DNA from: Empedobacter stercoris
Lineage (GTDB): Bacteria > Bacteroidota > Bacteroidia > Flavobacteriales > Weeksellaceae
Assembly (NCBI RefSeq): GCF_020281205.1
Contig: NZ_JACXZC010000012.1
Coordinates: 1 to 64,000, forward strand
Length of the DNA stretch: 64,000 nt
Direction of reading: 5' to 3'
The notes under the pieces were generated by a model, which saw only the letters and a program-made list of their open reading frames with translations, ran no database searches and was not told the origin of the DNA. How positions within the stretch are numbered: the stretch's first letter is position 1; every line of letters starts with the position of its first letter. Shown here one piece after another: positions 57,001 to 64,000 of this stretch. The translations under genes and the position numbers were made by a program.

Positions 57001-58513
57001 TGGTTTTATGATCTGTATCTTCTACAGCACCAATAAATTTTGCAAACCAAGTTACACAAGTTGTTAACCAAGAAACTAAGGTGTCAGAAGTAAACCAGTT
57101 TTGAACTTTATTTTTTATTTTATCTAATACTGCTGCAAGATTGTTATTTTTTATAGTGAACTCATCTGTTAAAGATGTCGCTTCTTGCATTGCTATATTA
57201 GAAGTTAATTGACGTACTTTTAGAATATCCAAATTAGAAGCTAATGCAGATAAGGCAGCAACTCCACGTGTTCCTCCAGCATCTAATTCATCCATTTTTT
57301 GTGTCATGGCTTGCAATCCAGCTTCTGAACCATTTAATCCTTCTAAGAATTTAATCATTGCTTCATTAGAATCAGTATTCAATAATTTATTGAAATCTTG
57401 CAGTGACATTTTTGCAATCTTTGCATATTCTGTCGGATCATGAAACATATCCAACAAGACTTTATTCATTGCTGTTGAAGAAACTTCGGCAGATTGTCCT
57501 ATTTCATCAAATGTTGCAGCATAACCGATATTATCTGAGGCAGATATTTTTGCTTGACTGGCTACACCAGCCATTCTATTCATATAATCTACTAAGAAAG
57601 AAGCTTGATTGGCTCCAGATGCAGAAACTTCATTGATTGCAGAACCTAATGCTTCCATCGATCCTTCGAAGTTCTTACCCGTTTCAGTTGCTACACGATA
57701 GGTTGTGACTAATTTACCTACATCTCGAATTTGAGTTTCATTTAAATCATCACCTAAGGCTACTTTTAATTTGTCGGCAACAACCATAAAACCTTGAATG
57801 TCTTTTATCCCTTCTTTACCAAGTCGTCCAGCTTCCTCAGCTAATTTTAATAATTCTACACGAGAAGTTCTTGTATCTAAGTCGTTTATATGTTTATTTA
57901 ATTTTTGAATTTCAGTAGCAGTTAAACCAGTTGTTTTCATTACATCGGCTTCTGCGTCTGATAATTTTGCAGAAAAATCTATCCATTTTTGTAAGGAATA
58001 GGTCAATCCTGTAATTGTTGCTGCTACAGAAAGTATATGCGTTTGATAACGTTGTAGCCAACCAGATGCAGAACTAAATGTAATTCGTTGTTGATCACCT
58101 AACGCATTCATTTTAGACAATTGAGCATTAACTTCTGCTAATTGTTCTTTCACGCGATTTCGATCTGTCGAGTTCAACATTTTACTTAAAGCAAATTGCA
58201 GTTCTTTTGCACGTGCTTTAAGCTGTTGTGTTGTCATTTCATTGACCTTTAAAGTTGATGTTAATTGTGAAATTTTATTTCGATTTACATCAAGCTCTTT
58301 GTTGTATTTATTAAGTTGAGATTGTAAATTTTTATAGTCTTCAGATTCTTTTTGTTTGGCTGTACGATATTTCTTCATTTCAGCCTGAACACTTTTTATC
58401 GAAGTACTTAATTCATTGTTGCGCTTTTCTAAATTGTGAATTTCTTTTTGCGCTTCATTTCCATTTACCGATATATTAAGACGAATATCTTCTTCATGAA
58501 TTTTATTTGCCAT
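54092..58513 (-). CDS. phage tail tape measure protein
   Basis: A 1473-residue protein that sets tail length and aids DNA entry. Residues 1-150 are coiled coil (IHNLEKRNNELSTSIKS); residues about 190-440 match the TP901-1 tape-measure family (LTATEIQKLNKHINDLDTR, EVSASGANQASFLVDYMN, AATFDEIGQSAEVSSTAMN). Hydrophobic helices lie near 500-530 (LLLILTVGLVSYNAAL) and 600-620 (GAVTALVMALATAYVLL), followed by long Lys/Glu coiled coil and a late hydrophobic stretch (WVLAGIVGALGAIQVGMIL). By the rule of about 0.15 nm per residue the tail would be near 200 nm. Confidence 0.88.
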   Translation of the reverse strand: MANKIHEEDIRLNISVNGNEAQKEIHNLEKRNNELSTSIKSVQAEMKKYRTAKQKESEDYKNLQSQLNKYNKELDVNRNKISQLTSTLKVNEMTTQQLKARAKELQFALSKMLNSTDRNRVKEQLAEVNAQLSKMNALGDQQRITFSSASGWLQRYQTHILSVAATITGLTYSLQKWIDFSAKLSDAEADVMKTTGLTATEIQKLNKHINDLDTRTSRVELLKLAEEAGRLGKEGIKDIQGFMVVADKLKVALGDDLNETQIRDVGKLVTTYRVATETGKNFEGSMEALGSAINEVSASGANQASFLVDYMNRMAGVASQAKISASDNIGYAATFDEIGQSAEVSSTAMNKVLLDMFHDPTEYAKIAKMSLQDFNKLLNTDSNEAMIKFLEGLNGSEAGLQAMTQKMDELDAGGTRGVAALSALASNLDILKVRQLTSNIAMQEATSLTDEFTIKNNNLAAVLDKIKNKVQNWFTSDTLVSWLTTCVTWFAKFIGAVEDTDHKTTAWRNNIILLTKLLLILTVGLVSYNAALKLYAIWTARAQSGTALYNLQLKIQNALAAIAIIRTEGLAIAKMLLTGNIKAAIVQLRLLNATLGLSPIGAVTALVMALATAYVLLKNNTEEANDVMNASVRIQNDIAESTSEQKNRIQNLLSVLKDENASIEQKQRALELLKKITNGYLDTLTLENATTKEGISLIKSYIKHIDDLAKAKAIVAYKAELYTTQLKNNTKITALETEKKNTKDTGSGYGSDGKFFGFDVGRNQKVIQSEIDEAKKSNQQVTNQINVLNSDQEKQIETVRKRLSKSSSLLKKLNKNSKEYKQELAKQKADNDILNSLIGIDDSATTTSTSTDFNHPNDKKGDKEVEKARKKRERDAEKAKNDAEKSREKEKANRDKYFEELKKDTIKNQEEILKIQREYEDLDLASIEDKFERERAILSVENQRKMNDLRKQLIDEETLKTLDNQKASATNKGDTELVKSIETMKQTYLIKNQEINNLLTQQQLKYSEELLKIGREYQLSEIDLLIKSSNDKITEQKRLQTAELATISSVEDAKEILKRSLNDKELKNIKTWQDAKTALDKQYEAETLAAQQKFLEEQLSQLQAISQGSTDAGIDFNLLTPEQQEVISQQVEDLKNKINELIIAKNQLKGEQTDKENPNGDKSEGLQKASGGSTDIFGMNANDWQTLFDNLDEGKLKFEDVANVIGLMVNMYSQYAQMVAASENKSLQKFEENNNKRKDSLQKQLDQGFISQATYNAEVQKLDDAYNKRKAEIEYKQAKREKQMALVSAIMNTAAAVTEALPNWVLAGIVGALGAIQVGMILKQPLPSKGFEDGYINIQREQDGKNFRAKKGGVAKSGLVSKPTHFLAGEQGQFFPEMIISGPQWKGFSPALKTAVLNEVNGIKSPGYEGGTMPDIASMQNPEIIALLSANFELLSDLKTNGIQAHLVNDMRFQQKMSDGNKKYQQFISKTKM

Positions 58514-58562
58514 GTTGCAGTTTTACTGCAAAATCGGTGAGAAATAGGAGGTAAGTGTAGAC

Positions 58563-58588
58563 ACAAAAAAACACTCTGAATGAGTGTT
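58563..58588 (-). terminator. terminator inside the late block
   Basis: AACACTC / GAGTGTT stem with a 5-base loop; on the minus strand it runs into a T7 tract. It lies between the 139-residue gene and the tape measure gene. Confidence 0.6.
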
Positions 58589-58616
58589 GTTTATTTTATT
58601 TTGCGATATTTATCGA

Positions 58617-58910
58617 ATGATTTCGAATTCTGATACAGATAAAATTTTTTCATTATTAAAATGGATTGAACCAAGATCAAGTGAAAATATTCAGACATGG
58701 ACAAAAGAACGTGATGTTATGTCAAACTTCGTATATAAGGTAGAAAAATTTGGAAAGATTAAGATGATTTTCTTTCAAGTTGAAAACTTATCAGAAGCGA
58801 ATTTTAAGAAAATATATAAAAAACGTTCTGAATTATCTCATTTAGATTTTACTCTTAAAAATAAAGGTGATAAATGGATTTTAATTTGGGAGCCTAAATA
58901 TGTAAAATAA
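58617..58910 (+). CDS. small phage-borne protein against the late block, unknown
   Basis: A 97-residue protein (ATG 58617; an upstream in-frame ATG at 58584 falls in the terminator stem). Lys/Glu-rich, no signal peptide, with a WIEPRSSENIQTWTKERDVM start and a KRSELSHLDFTLKNKGDKW end. No recognised family. Its stop overlaps the end of the convergent gene at 58894 by 17 bases. Opposite orientation to the late genes suggests an accessory gene. Confidence 0.6.
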   Translation: MISNSDTDKIFSLLKWIEPRSSENIQTWTKERDVMSNFVYKVEKFGKIKMIFFQVENLSEANFKKIYKKRSELSHLDFTLKNKGDKWILIWEPKYVK

Positions 58911-59313
58911 GTTTATTAACTTCATATTTAACGAAATCCATTGTTTCTTGTACGTCTGTGATTCCGATTGGACAATACTCGATATTTCGCTTATTAAATC
59001 TTTCGATTTCAGAAACAATAAATAATTTTTCACGCTCTTCTTTTCGCCAACTTATCCAAGATTTCCACTCGTCAATTTCATTGCAAAATGGATTATGCGC
59101 CATGAATAAGAGATCAGGAATTGTTTCGATGAAATAATCTGCTAAATCTGATTTCTCATAAGGTGTAAAATATTCTTCATGGTAATACAGAACTATATCA
59201 GTTTTAAATCGGATATTAAAATCAATTAAATTAAGAGATACGACTTTAATATTAGTTTCTTCTTCGCTATCATAATATGTCGAATCAGCGTTAATAATAT
59301 TCTTTATTTTCAT
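58894..59313 (-). CDS. phage protein of unknown function between tail tube and tape measure
   Basis: A 139-residue acidic protein with Trp and Tyr patches (PFCNEIDEWKSWISWRKEER). No recognised domain. Its place between the tail-tube-like gene and the tape measure is where tail-assembly chaperones usually lie, but the sequence gives no support for that. It is separated from the tape measure by a terminator and a plus-strand gene. Confidence 0.6.
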   Translation of the reverse strand: MKIKNIINADSTYYDSEEETNIKVVSLNLIDFNIRFKTDIVLYYHEEYFTPYEKSDLADYFIETIPDLLFMAHNPFCNEIDEWKSWISWRKEEREKLFIVSEIERFNKRNIEYCPIGITDVQETMDFVKYEVNKLILHI

Positions 59314-59508
59314 TTTTAAACGTTTAAAACCGATTATTTAATTTTATACTTGTAAATTTAAGTAATGTATTCTATTGAATACAGATTTAGGTGTTCAAAA
59401 TCACAGAAGGGCATTCGTGCTATTCTGTGATTTTTTTGTTATGAAAAAATCCACTCCTTATAAAAAGAAGTGGATTTAAAAACCAATCAAAATACTATAT
59501 GAAAAAAA
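59314..59508. terminator. two hairpins after the tail-tube gene
   Basis: The gap holds AAATCCACT / AGTGGATTT (59445-59477; minus-strand T run, terminator for the tail-tube gene) and AAATCACAGAA / TTCTGTGATTT (59399-59437) with a T7 tract on the plus strand. Confidence 0.65.
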
Positions 59509-60324
59509 TTACTTTCTGTTTTCTTCGATTAAATAATTAGTTGCTCCAGCATCGAAGTATCGAAGCGTAATTGTCGCATTTTCTAAGGAAGTCCAAGATG
59601 TTCCATTTTTCAACGTAACAACAGTTCCTGTTCCTCCATTTGCTAATGTATATGGATCATCTCCACCGCCACCAATTAACGTCACACGATCATTGTGTTT
59701 TAAGTTATTTAAGGCAGTAAATGAAATTTCGGCTGTAGTATCTGCAGAAGGTAATTGAACAATTTTACCAACTTCACCATCTACTGTAACAGTGTTTGAT
59801 GCTACTTTTACAGGATCAGCAAACGTTAAGTTTCCTTCGTAATATCCAGGGAATTGAGATGTTTTACCATCACCTTGGAAAGTTACTGTAAAGAAAGTAC
59901 CGTCGTTATTTCCTGTGAAACTTGGAACTAATTGCATTGGTACACATGATGTTCCTTCTACTTTATAACCAGGACGACCACAATTACCAATTAAGATCAC
60001 ACAATCTACACCAGTCCATTTTTCGAAGAATTCTAAAGCTTCAATTTCATCACCTGGATGTTGTGCCACGAATTTTGGTTCGCGTGAAAATGCATCAGGT
60101 TCTCCAGTTGATTCCCATGAACCGTCTGCTTTTGCCGCTGTATGGTAAAACGTATGCATTTTAGCATTAGGCTTCAATACATAATCTCCAATCATACGGA
60201 TATTGTTTTCGTCACGATCTGGATATTTTAAAATATCTTCTGTTGCAATTAAGATAATTTCTTTTTTGAAATTAGAAGGACCACCTGGTGATTTACCTTC
60301 TGGCTTATTTAAATTTGGACGCAT
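59509..60324 (-). CDS. phage tail-tube-like / major tail protein
   Basis: A 271-residue protein (ATG 60324 preferred to TTG 60330). The first 160 residues hold KKEIILIATEDILKYPDRDE, then FVAQHPGDEIEALEFFEKW and CVPMQLVPSFTGNNDGTFFTV, fitting a major tail subunit. The last 100 residues form a beta-rich domain (KHNDRVTLIGGGGDDPYTL ... SLENATITLRYF) that resembles the C-terminal domains of the capsid protein here. Position before the tape measure supports the tail role. Confidence 0.6.
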   Translation of the reverse strand: MRPNLNKPEGKSPGGPSNFKKEIILIATEDILKYPDRDENNIRMIGDYVLKPNAKMHTFYHTAAKADGSWESTGEPDAFSREPKFVAQHPGDEIEALEFFEKWTGVDCVILIGNCGRPGYKVEGTSCVPMQLVPSFTGNNDGTFFTVTFQGDGKTSQFPGYYEGNLTFADPVKVASNTVTVDGEVGKIVQLPSADTTAEISFTALNNLKHNDRVTLIGGGGDDPYTLANGGTGTVVTLKNGTSWTSLENATITLRYFDAGATNYLIEENRK

Positions 60325-60360
60325 TGTCAATATATTTTTTGTTTGATTAAACGTTAAGAA

Positions 60361-60384
60361 AAGTAACTGCCTTAGCAGTTACTT
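60361..60384 (-). terminator. hairpin after the capsid gene
   Basis: AAGTAACTGC / GCAGTTACTT 10-bp stem with a CTTA loop; only a short T run on the minus strand, so a weak terminator or processing site. Confidence 0.5.
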
Positions 60385-60392
60385 ATATGATT

Positions 60393-62537
60393 TTAGGGAG
60401 TTACTTGTTTTGAAACTTCATACCAAGCACCTTCAACAAATGCTAATGTGATAAAGTCATCAGCTGTTTTTAGCACCACATTTGCTGAAATTGCAATTTG
60501 TTCGTTTTTAGAAACAGTCAATTCTGCTGTATCATTTCCGTAAATTGTAATTTGTTTACCTTCTACACCGTTGATGATTTGTCCTAATGCTTTAGCTTCG
60601 GCACCATCAAATACAAATTCTGTTGCATTGGCTGCATCAATTGCTGTATTGTCAAATGTTACTTTGTCCGAAATTGTTGGTGCAGATTCTGTACGTTTCA
60701 ATTCCTTCAATTTACCATCAGCTTGTACGATTAATGTTAATGTACCGCCTGATTTTAAACTGAAATCAGAAGTTAACTCGATATCAGCACCATTAACAAC
60801 TTTTGCATCTACACCTAATCCTGTGTTACCTGTAATTTTGATAATTTGTCCTGGTTGAACATCGGAAATTTCAGAAATATCCGTTTTGAACTCTTTATCA
60901 ATTTTGGCGTGAGTGTAGTACATTTTTAAAACACCAGATTCGTTGTCGTACGCAGGGAAAGAAACATCTTGACCAAAGATTGGCATGTCGTTCGTAAAGA
61001 CTACTTGATCTGCATATTTGTTTGCATGTACTTTAGAAAGCTTAATTCCAATGTATTGTAAACGAATACCAATTTTGTAATCTGCAAACGCCCAAGTATC
61101 ACGTTTATCGTGACCAATTGTAAATTGATTTGCTTCTTCTGGTAAGTCGCTTAACTGATCAATATTCTTTGATAAAGTTAAGTACATGAAATCAGAATTT
61201 ACCATATCTGGAACCGCTTGCAATTTGATATTTGGTCTATCTTTTACATGCTCAATTGTTGATTTGAAGATGCCACGATCTTTCTCGTAAACTACAACTT
61301 GCGAACTTCCCAATGCTTGTTGATAAGCTAATTTCCATTTCGCAGCCATTCCAATTTCTAAACCTTGAAGTTTTATATATTCTTCTGGAACTAACGAAAT
61401 TAATCTATCAACATAATCGACAATATTTTCTACTGTTGGAGCACCTAACGCAAATGCACGTAAGATTTTTCTCGTATGTAATGCTCTGTACAATTGAATT
61501 AATAATCCATCTTGTGCATTCACTGCATTACCTATTCTATTATCTGGTGTAGGAACATAAATACCATTGATTTGTGCATTTCTATCCTCTAACATGCGTT
61601 GTTTGATTGCTTCTGAAAGAATCCAACCGATGAACGACATTTTCCAAGGATGCGAACCACTCATGTTATGAATGTTTGCTAACCATGTATTTTCTAAGGT
61701 TTGAAGTTTTGTTCCTGAAAATTCTAAATCGATTTTCTTAGCGAAAACTTGACCAACTTCAACTGAAATTTTGAACCCGCCTTTTGCACCCCACGTGTTA
61801 GAACGTGCTTGTGTTACTTCGCCAAATGTGATAGATGCTGTTGTGATACGATCTTTAACACCTGGTGTAGAACTCCATTCTGCAGGTAAACCTTCGAACT
61901 CGTTAAAGAACGTAACTAAAACAGTTGGATTTTGACGAACGAAATGTTCTAAATCGCCTTGTAATACTGGAATATTATCTTTGTTCCATTCCGTTGCAGA
62001 TGCTGAACCACTTAATGCACGTTGATTCCATGGACGATTTGCGATCGCTTGGTAATCGACATTTTCTCCAAATAAATGAGTTGCTGTATGGCGCGGTAAT
62101 GCATTTGCTCCATAAGGTGCTAAATTAACAGCATGTTGATAAATTGCTTCTGGAGAATCTCCGATAGGTTGAGATGACATTTGTGCATTTTCTGTTTGTA
62201 AACGTCTGATAGTTGCTGTTGCTTGTGCTTCGATTGGTGTATCGGTTGCTTCTGCATTTTCAGCACCTTCGTCTGTTGCATTAATATCTGCATTGATTTC
62301 TGCTAAAACTGCTGCTAATTCTGTCGCCGCTTGTGTTGCTTGTTCAGAATTTTTAAGTTCAGCATTCATTTTATCGAATAAGATTGCCGATCGTTCAGCA
62401 CCTAATTTTTCTTCGATTTTTTCGCGTTGATCTTGCGACAAAACGATTTCGTTATCTTTTACTTCTATTTTTTCGATGGCTAAAGTTTTCTTTAACCATT
62501 CAGAAGCAGATTTCATTTTGATCCAATTAAATTTCAT
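60393..62537 (-). CDS. phage major capsid protein with N-terminal scaffold-like region
   Basis: A 714-residue protein. Residues 1-115 are charged and helical (LSQDQREKIEEKLGAERSAI, then many Ala/Glu), like a fused scaffold that the head protease removes. Residues about 150-520 look like a capsid core (GSGSHPWKMSF-type segment, MAAKWKLAYQQALGSSQVVV, DKRDTWAFADYKIGIRLQYIG). The last 190 residues form two beta-rich repeats (GQIIKITGNTG and KQITIYGNDTAELTVSK). It directly follows the S49-type protease gene. Capsid is inferred from order and architecture. Confidence 0.65.
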   Translation of the reverse strand: MKFNWIKMKSASEWLKKTLAIEKIEVKDNEIVLSQDQREKIEEKLGAERSAILFDKMNAELKNSEQATQAATELAAVLAEINADINATDEGAENAEATDTPIEAQATATIRRLQTENAQMSSQPIGDSPEAIYQHAVNLAPYGANALPRHTATHLFGENVDYQAIANRPWNQRALSGSASATEWNKDNIPVLQGDLEHFVRQNPTVLVTFFNEFEGLPAEWSSTPGVKDRITTASITFGEVTQARSNTWGAKGGFKISVEVGQVFAKKIDLEFSGTKLQTLENTWLANIHNMSGSHPWKMSFIGWILSEAIKQRMLEDRNAQINGIYVPTPDNRIGNAVNAQDGLLIQLYRALHTRKILRAFALGAPTVENIVDYVDRLISLVPEEYIKLQGLEIGMAAKWKLAYQQALGSSQVVVYEKDRGIFKSTIEHVKDRPNIKLQAVPDMVNSDFMYLTLSKNIDQLSDLPEEANQFTIGHDKRDTWAFADYKIGIRLQYIGIKLSKVHANKYADQVVFTNDMPIFGQDVSFPAYDNESGVLKMYYTHAKIDKEFKTDISEISDVQPGQIIKITGNTGLGVDAKVVNGADIELTSDFSLKSGGTLTLIVQADGKLKELKRTESAPTISDKVTFDNTAIDAANATEFVFDGAEAKALGQIINGVEGKQITIYGNDTAELTVSKNEQIAISANVVLKTADDFITLAFVEGAWYEVSKQVTP

Positions 62538-62557
62538 GGGAATAAAGGATTTGATTA

Positions 62558-63418
62558 TTAATTATTATATTTTGTTTCGAAAAGCACATCAATCATTTCA
62601 ATAGCATCTTGCATCGTTCCAATGCTATCTATTAAGCCATATTTTTTTGCATCGTCTGCGTTGAATGTTCGTCCGTTTAGAATTCCTTCTACTGACTGAT
62701 CTAAATTTGGTCGAGAAGCTTTTACAGCATTCTGAAATTGAATTGCCAAAGGATTTAGGTATTCTGCTTTGATTAGATTGTAATCTCCGTTCAACGCTTC
62801 TAAAATTGCTTTGTTCTTGTAATCGGATTCGTCCGCATAGACTTCGTGTTCTTCGATACCAGCTAATTCTAATGCTTTTGCATAATTGTAGAAATTCGCC
62901 ACAACACCGATAGAACCAAAGCGCGCACTAATGTTATTGGATGCCATTTTATAATCTGCCACAACATCTGTTGCCCATTCACCCAACGATAAGGCTTGAT
63001 CGCACAAGGCTACAACTGGTTTTTTCTTTTTGGCTGCAAACTCAATAAATGGATTGATTGCGGCCACAGCTCCCCCAGGTGTATTTGTTTTTAAGATAAT
63101 TCCTTTCACAGAATCGTCGTTGTTGTATTTATTTAGGCGATTTGCGATACTTTCAGCACCATAATTGTAACATGTATCATATAACGTTACTGGACCAATT
63201 AATTCAACAACCGCATAGGTAGAATTTTGCTTGTTGTTTTCTTTGGTGATTTGTTCGCCAAATTCGTTGGCTAAATAGCTAACGGCTTCAGGTTTTTCTC
63301 CAAACGTTTTGGCATTGAATTGTCCTTCTAAGAATTGAGAAGCTATTTTTGAGTAATATTTTGCGCTATGTAAATCGAATGCCCAAAGGCCATTTTGTAA
63401 TTCGAATAATACCTTCAT
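62558..63418 (-). CDS. S49-family head maturation protease (SppA/protein C-like)
   Basis: A 286-residue Ser protease of the S49/ClpP superfamily. Seen: VVELIGPVTLYD, KGIILKTNTPGGAVAA, VVALCDQALSLGEWATD (serine expected at the ASG position, here LSLG) and the basic KNKAILEAL region with NGRTFNADDAKKYGLID at the end. It would cut the capsid scaffold region during head assembly. It is 20 bases upstream of the capsid gene. Confidence 0.82.
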   Translation of the reverse strand: MKVLFELQNGLWAFDLHSAKYYSKIASQFLEGQFNAKTFGEKPEAVSYLANEFGEQITKENNKQNSTYAVVELIGPVTLYDTCYNYGAESIANRLNKYNNDDSVKGIILKTNTPGGAVAAINPFIEFAAKKKKPVVALCDQALSLGEWATDVVADYKMASNNISARFGSIGVVANFYNYAKALELAGIEEHEVYADESDYKNKAILEALNGDYNLIKAEYLNPLAIQFQNAVKASRPNLDQSVEGILNGRTFNADDAKKYGLIDSIGTMQDAIEMIDVLFETKYNN

Positions 63419-63428
63419 TTTGTAGTAT

Positions 63429-63457
63429 TTGAAGGCAATTTAATTTCATTATATTTG
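63429..63457 (+). promoter_or_regulatory. promoter of the last gene
   Basis: TTG (63429-63431), 18 bases, TATATTTG (63450-63457), 24 bases before the ATG at 63482. It faces away from the phage late block. Confidence 0.65.
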
Positions 63458-63481
63458 AAGATTACTGACGCATTAATCGAT

Positions 63482-64000
63482 ATGAATAAAAAAGAAGAAA
63501 TAGGTAAATTCCCTAAAAAAATTAAAATATTGAATCATATATTAAATGAAATTATTGAATCAAATAAATTTATTCAAGATGGATTTTTATATTTTAGTGA
63601 AAATAAGCATTTTATTGTAGAAGATTTTGAAGCAAATAATTATTATTTGAATATTTTAAAAGAACATTTAATAATTCATAGTCAATTCACTTTAATTAAC
63701 TTATTTAAAATATTATCAAAAAAAGAAAGATCAAGTTTAGAAAAAAGTTATAATATATTGGAAATCTGCAAAGAGGAGTCGCAATTTATTGAGAACATAT
63801 ATTATAATCAGTTTTTAGAGTTAAGTCCAAAATTTAATAATAAATATAAAAATTTTAAGGAGCAATTAGAAGCTTTAAGAGATAATTTCTATGCTCATTC
63901 TGATATAGTAGAAATAAATAAAATAACTTATTATCTTAATTTTTATTTTGAGAATAAAGATTTTATCAATGAACTTATTGCAGATATAACTAAACTAACT
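63482..64000 (+). CDS. partial phage-borne protein with HEPN/Abi-like R-x5-H motif
   Basis: An open frame of 173 codons that runs off the window. It is very AT-rich, Lys/Asn/Ile-rich and mostly helical (ILNHILNEIIESNKFIQ, LEKSYNILEICKEES). Near residue 136 it has LRDNFYAHSD, where R-D-x4-H fits the R-x(4-6)-H motif of HEPN RNases and the AbiU2-like abortive-infection proteins. It has its own promoter and the opposite orientation to the late genes, so it behaves as an accessory gene. The assignment rests on one motif plus context. Confidence 0.55.
   Translation, partial: MNKKEEIGKFPKKIKILNHILNEIIESNKFIQDGFLYFSENKHFIVEDFEANNYYLNILKEHLIIHSQFTLINLFKILSKKERSSLEKSYNILEICKEESQFIENIYYNQFLELSPKFNNKYKNFKEQLEALRDNFYAHSDIVEINKITYYLNFYFENKDFINELIADITKLT

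Larger units (their letters stand above)
48890..64000. mobile_element. prophage inserted at tRNA-Gln, partial (right end outside the window)
   Basis: Integrase next to the tRNA, then a minus-strand late block of head and tail genes: S49-type head protease, capsid, tail-tube-like protein, tape measure and two distal tail proteins. Portal, terminase, lysis and regulation genes are not in the window. Two plus-strand genes (58617-58910 and 63482 onward) stand against the late block. A long tape measure implies a long-tailed phage. Confidence 0.85.

Noticed and set aside
54092-58513. Contractile-injection or gene-transfer-agent reading of the tail block
   Set aside because: No sheath, spike or AAA+ ATPase gene is present, and integrase, capsid and head protease are, so a prophage is simpler.

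Overview
The window reads as a chromosomal segment of a low-GC member of Bacteroidota, class Flavobacteriia. The signs are an alternative complex III (Act) operon, the ftsX-DUF3098-uppP-truB block, a T9SS sorting-domain protein, a DnaG whose zinc site has lost its ligands, and promoters of the TTG-N17-20-TAnnTTTG type. A Weeksellaceae genus (Empedobacter- or Chryseobacterium-like) is my guess from protein flavour only.

Layout. 1-2130: HopJ-family protein, a small conserved protein, a broken small gene and a SPOR lipoprotein. 2133-10738: the six-gene actABCDEF operon for quinol oxidation. 10.8-18.3 kb: small proteins, RlpA, DnaG primase, a META-domain lipoprotein, an LpxD-like acyltransferase, sucD, a frameshifted zinc-ribbon gene and a DUF4240 protein. 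18.5-20.8 kb: a YgiC/YgiB-like pair with two small lipoproteins. 20.9-24.1 kb: an acetate:succinyl-CoA CoA-transferase divergent from an AraC regulator and an alpha/beta hydrolase. 24.2-29.7 kb: truB, uppP, DUF3098, ftsX, rsmA, mgtE and a GyrI-like protein. 29.7-35.1 kb: an orphan histidine kinase divergent from sucA-sucB. 35.3-36.6 kb: a decayed T9SS-secreted protein gene. 36.7-48.4 kb: outer-membrane and lipoprotein genes, mtaB, a peptide-type solute-binding protein, a glutamate-synthase-like protein, an orphan RHS tip with a coupled membrane protein, mtgA, a glycerophosphodiesterase, guaA and xpt.

48.6 kb to the end: three identical tRNA-Gln(UUG) genes followed at once by a tyrosine integrase and a prophage that runs off the window. 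Its late genes lie on the minus strand in the order head protease, capsid, tail tube, unknown, tape measure and two distal tail proteins. Two plus-strand genes stand against this late block. The last one (63482 to the edge) has its own good promoter and an R-x5-H motif like HEPN/Abi proteins, so it is the best candidate for a phage-borne defence gene.

Metabolically the window joins much of central carbon flow: 2-oxoglutarate dehydrogenase E1/E2, succinyl-CoA ligase alpha and a CoA-transferase that can bypass that ligase, with quinol oxidation by Act. Genome decay is visible in three separate broken genes. No CRISPR array, rRNA, insertion sequence or riboswitch was seen.
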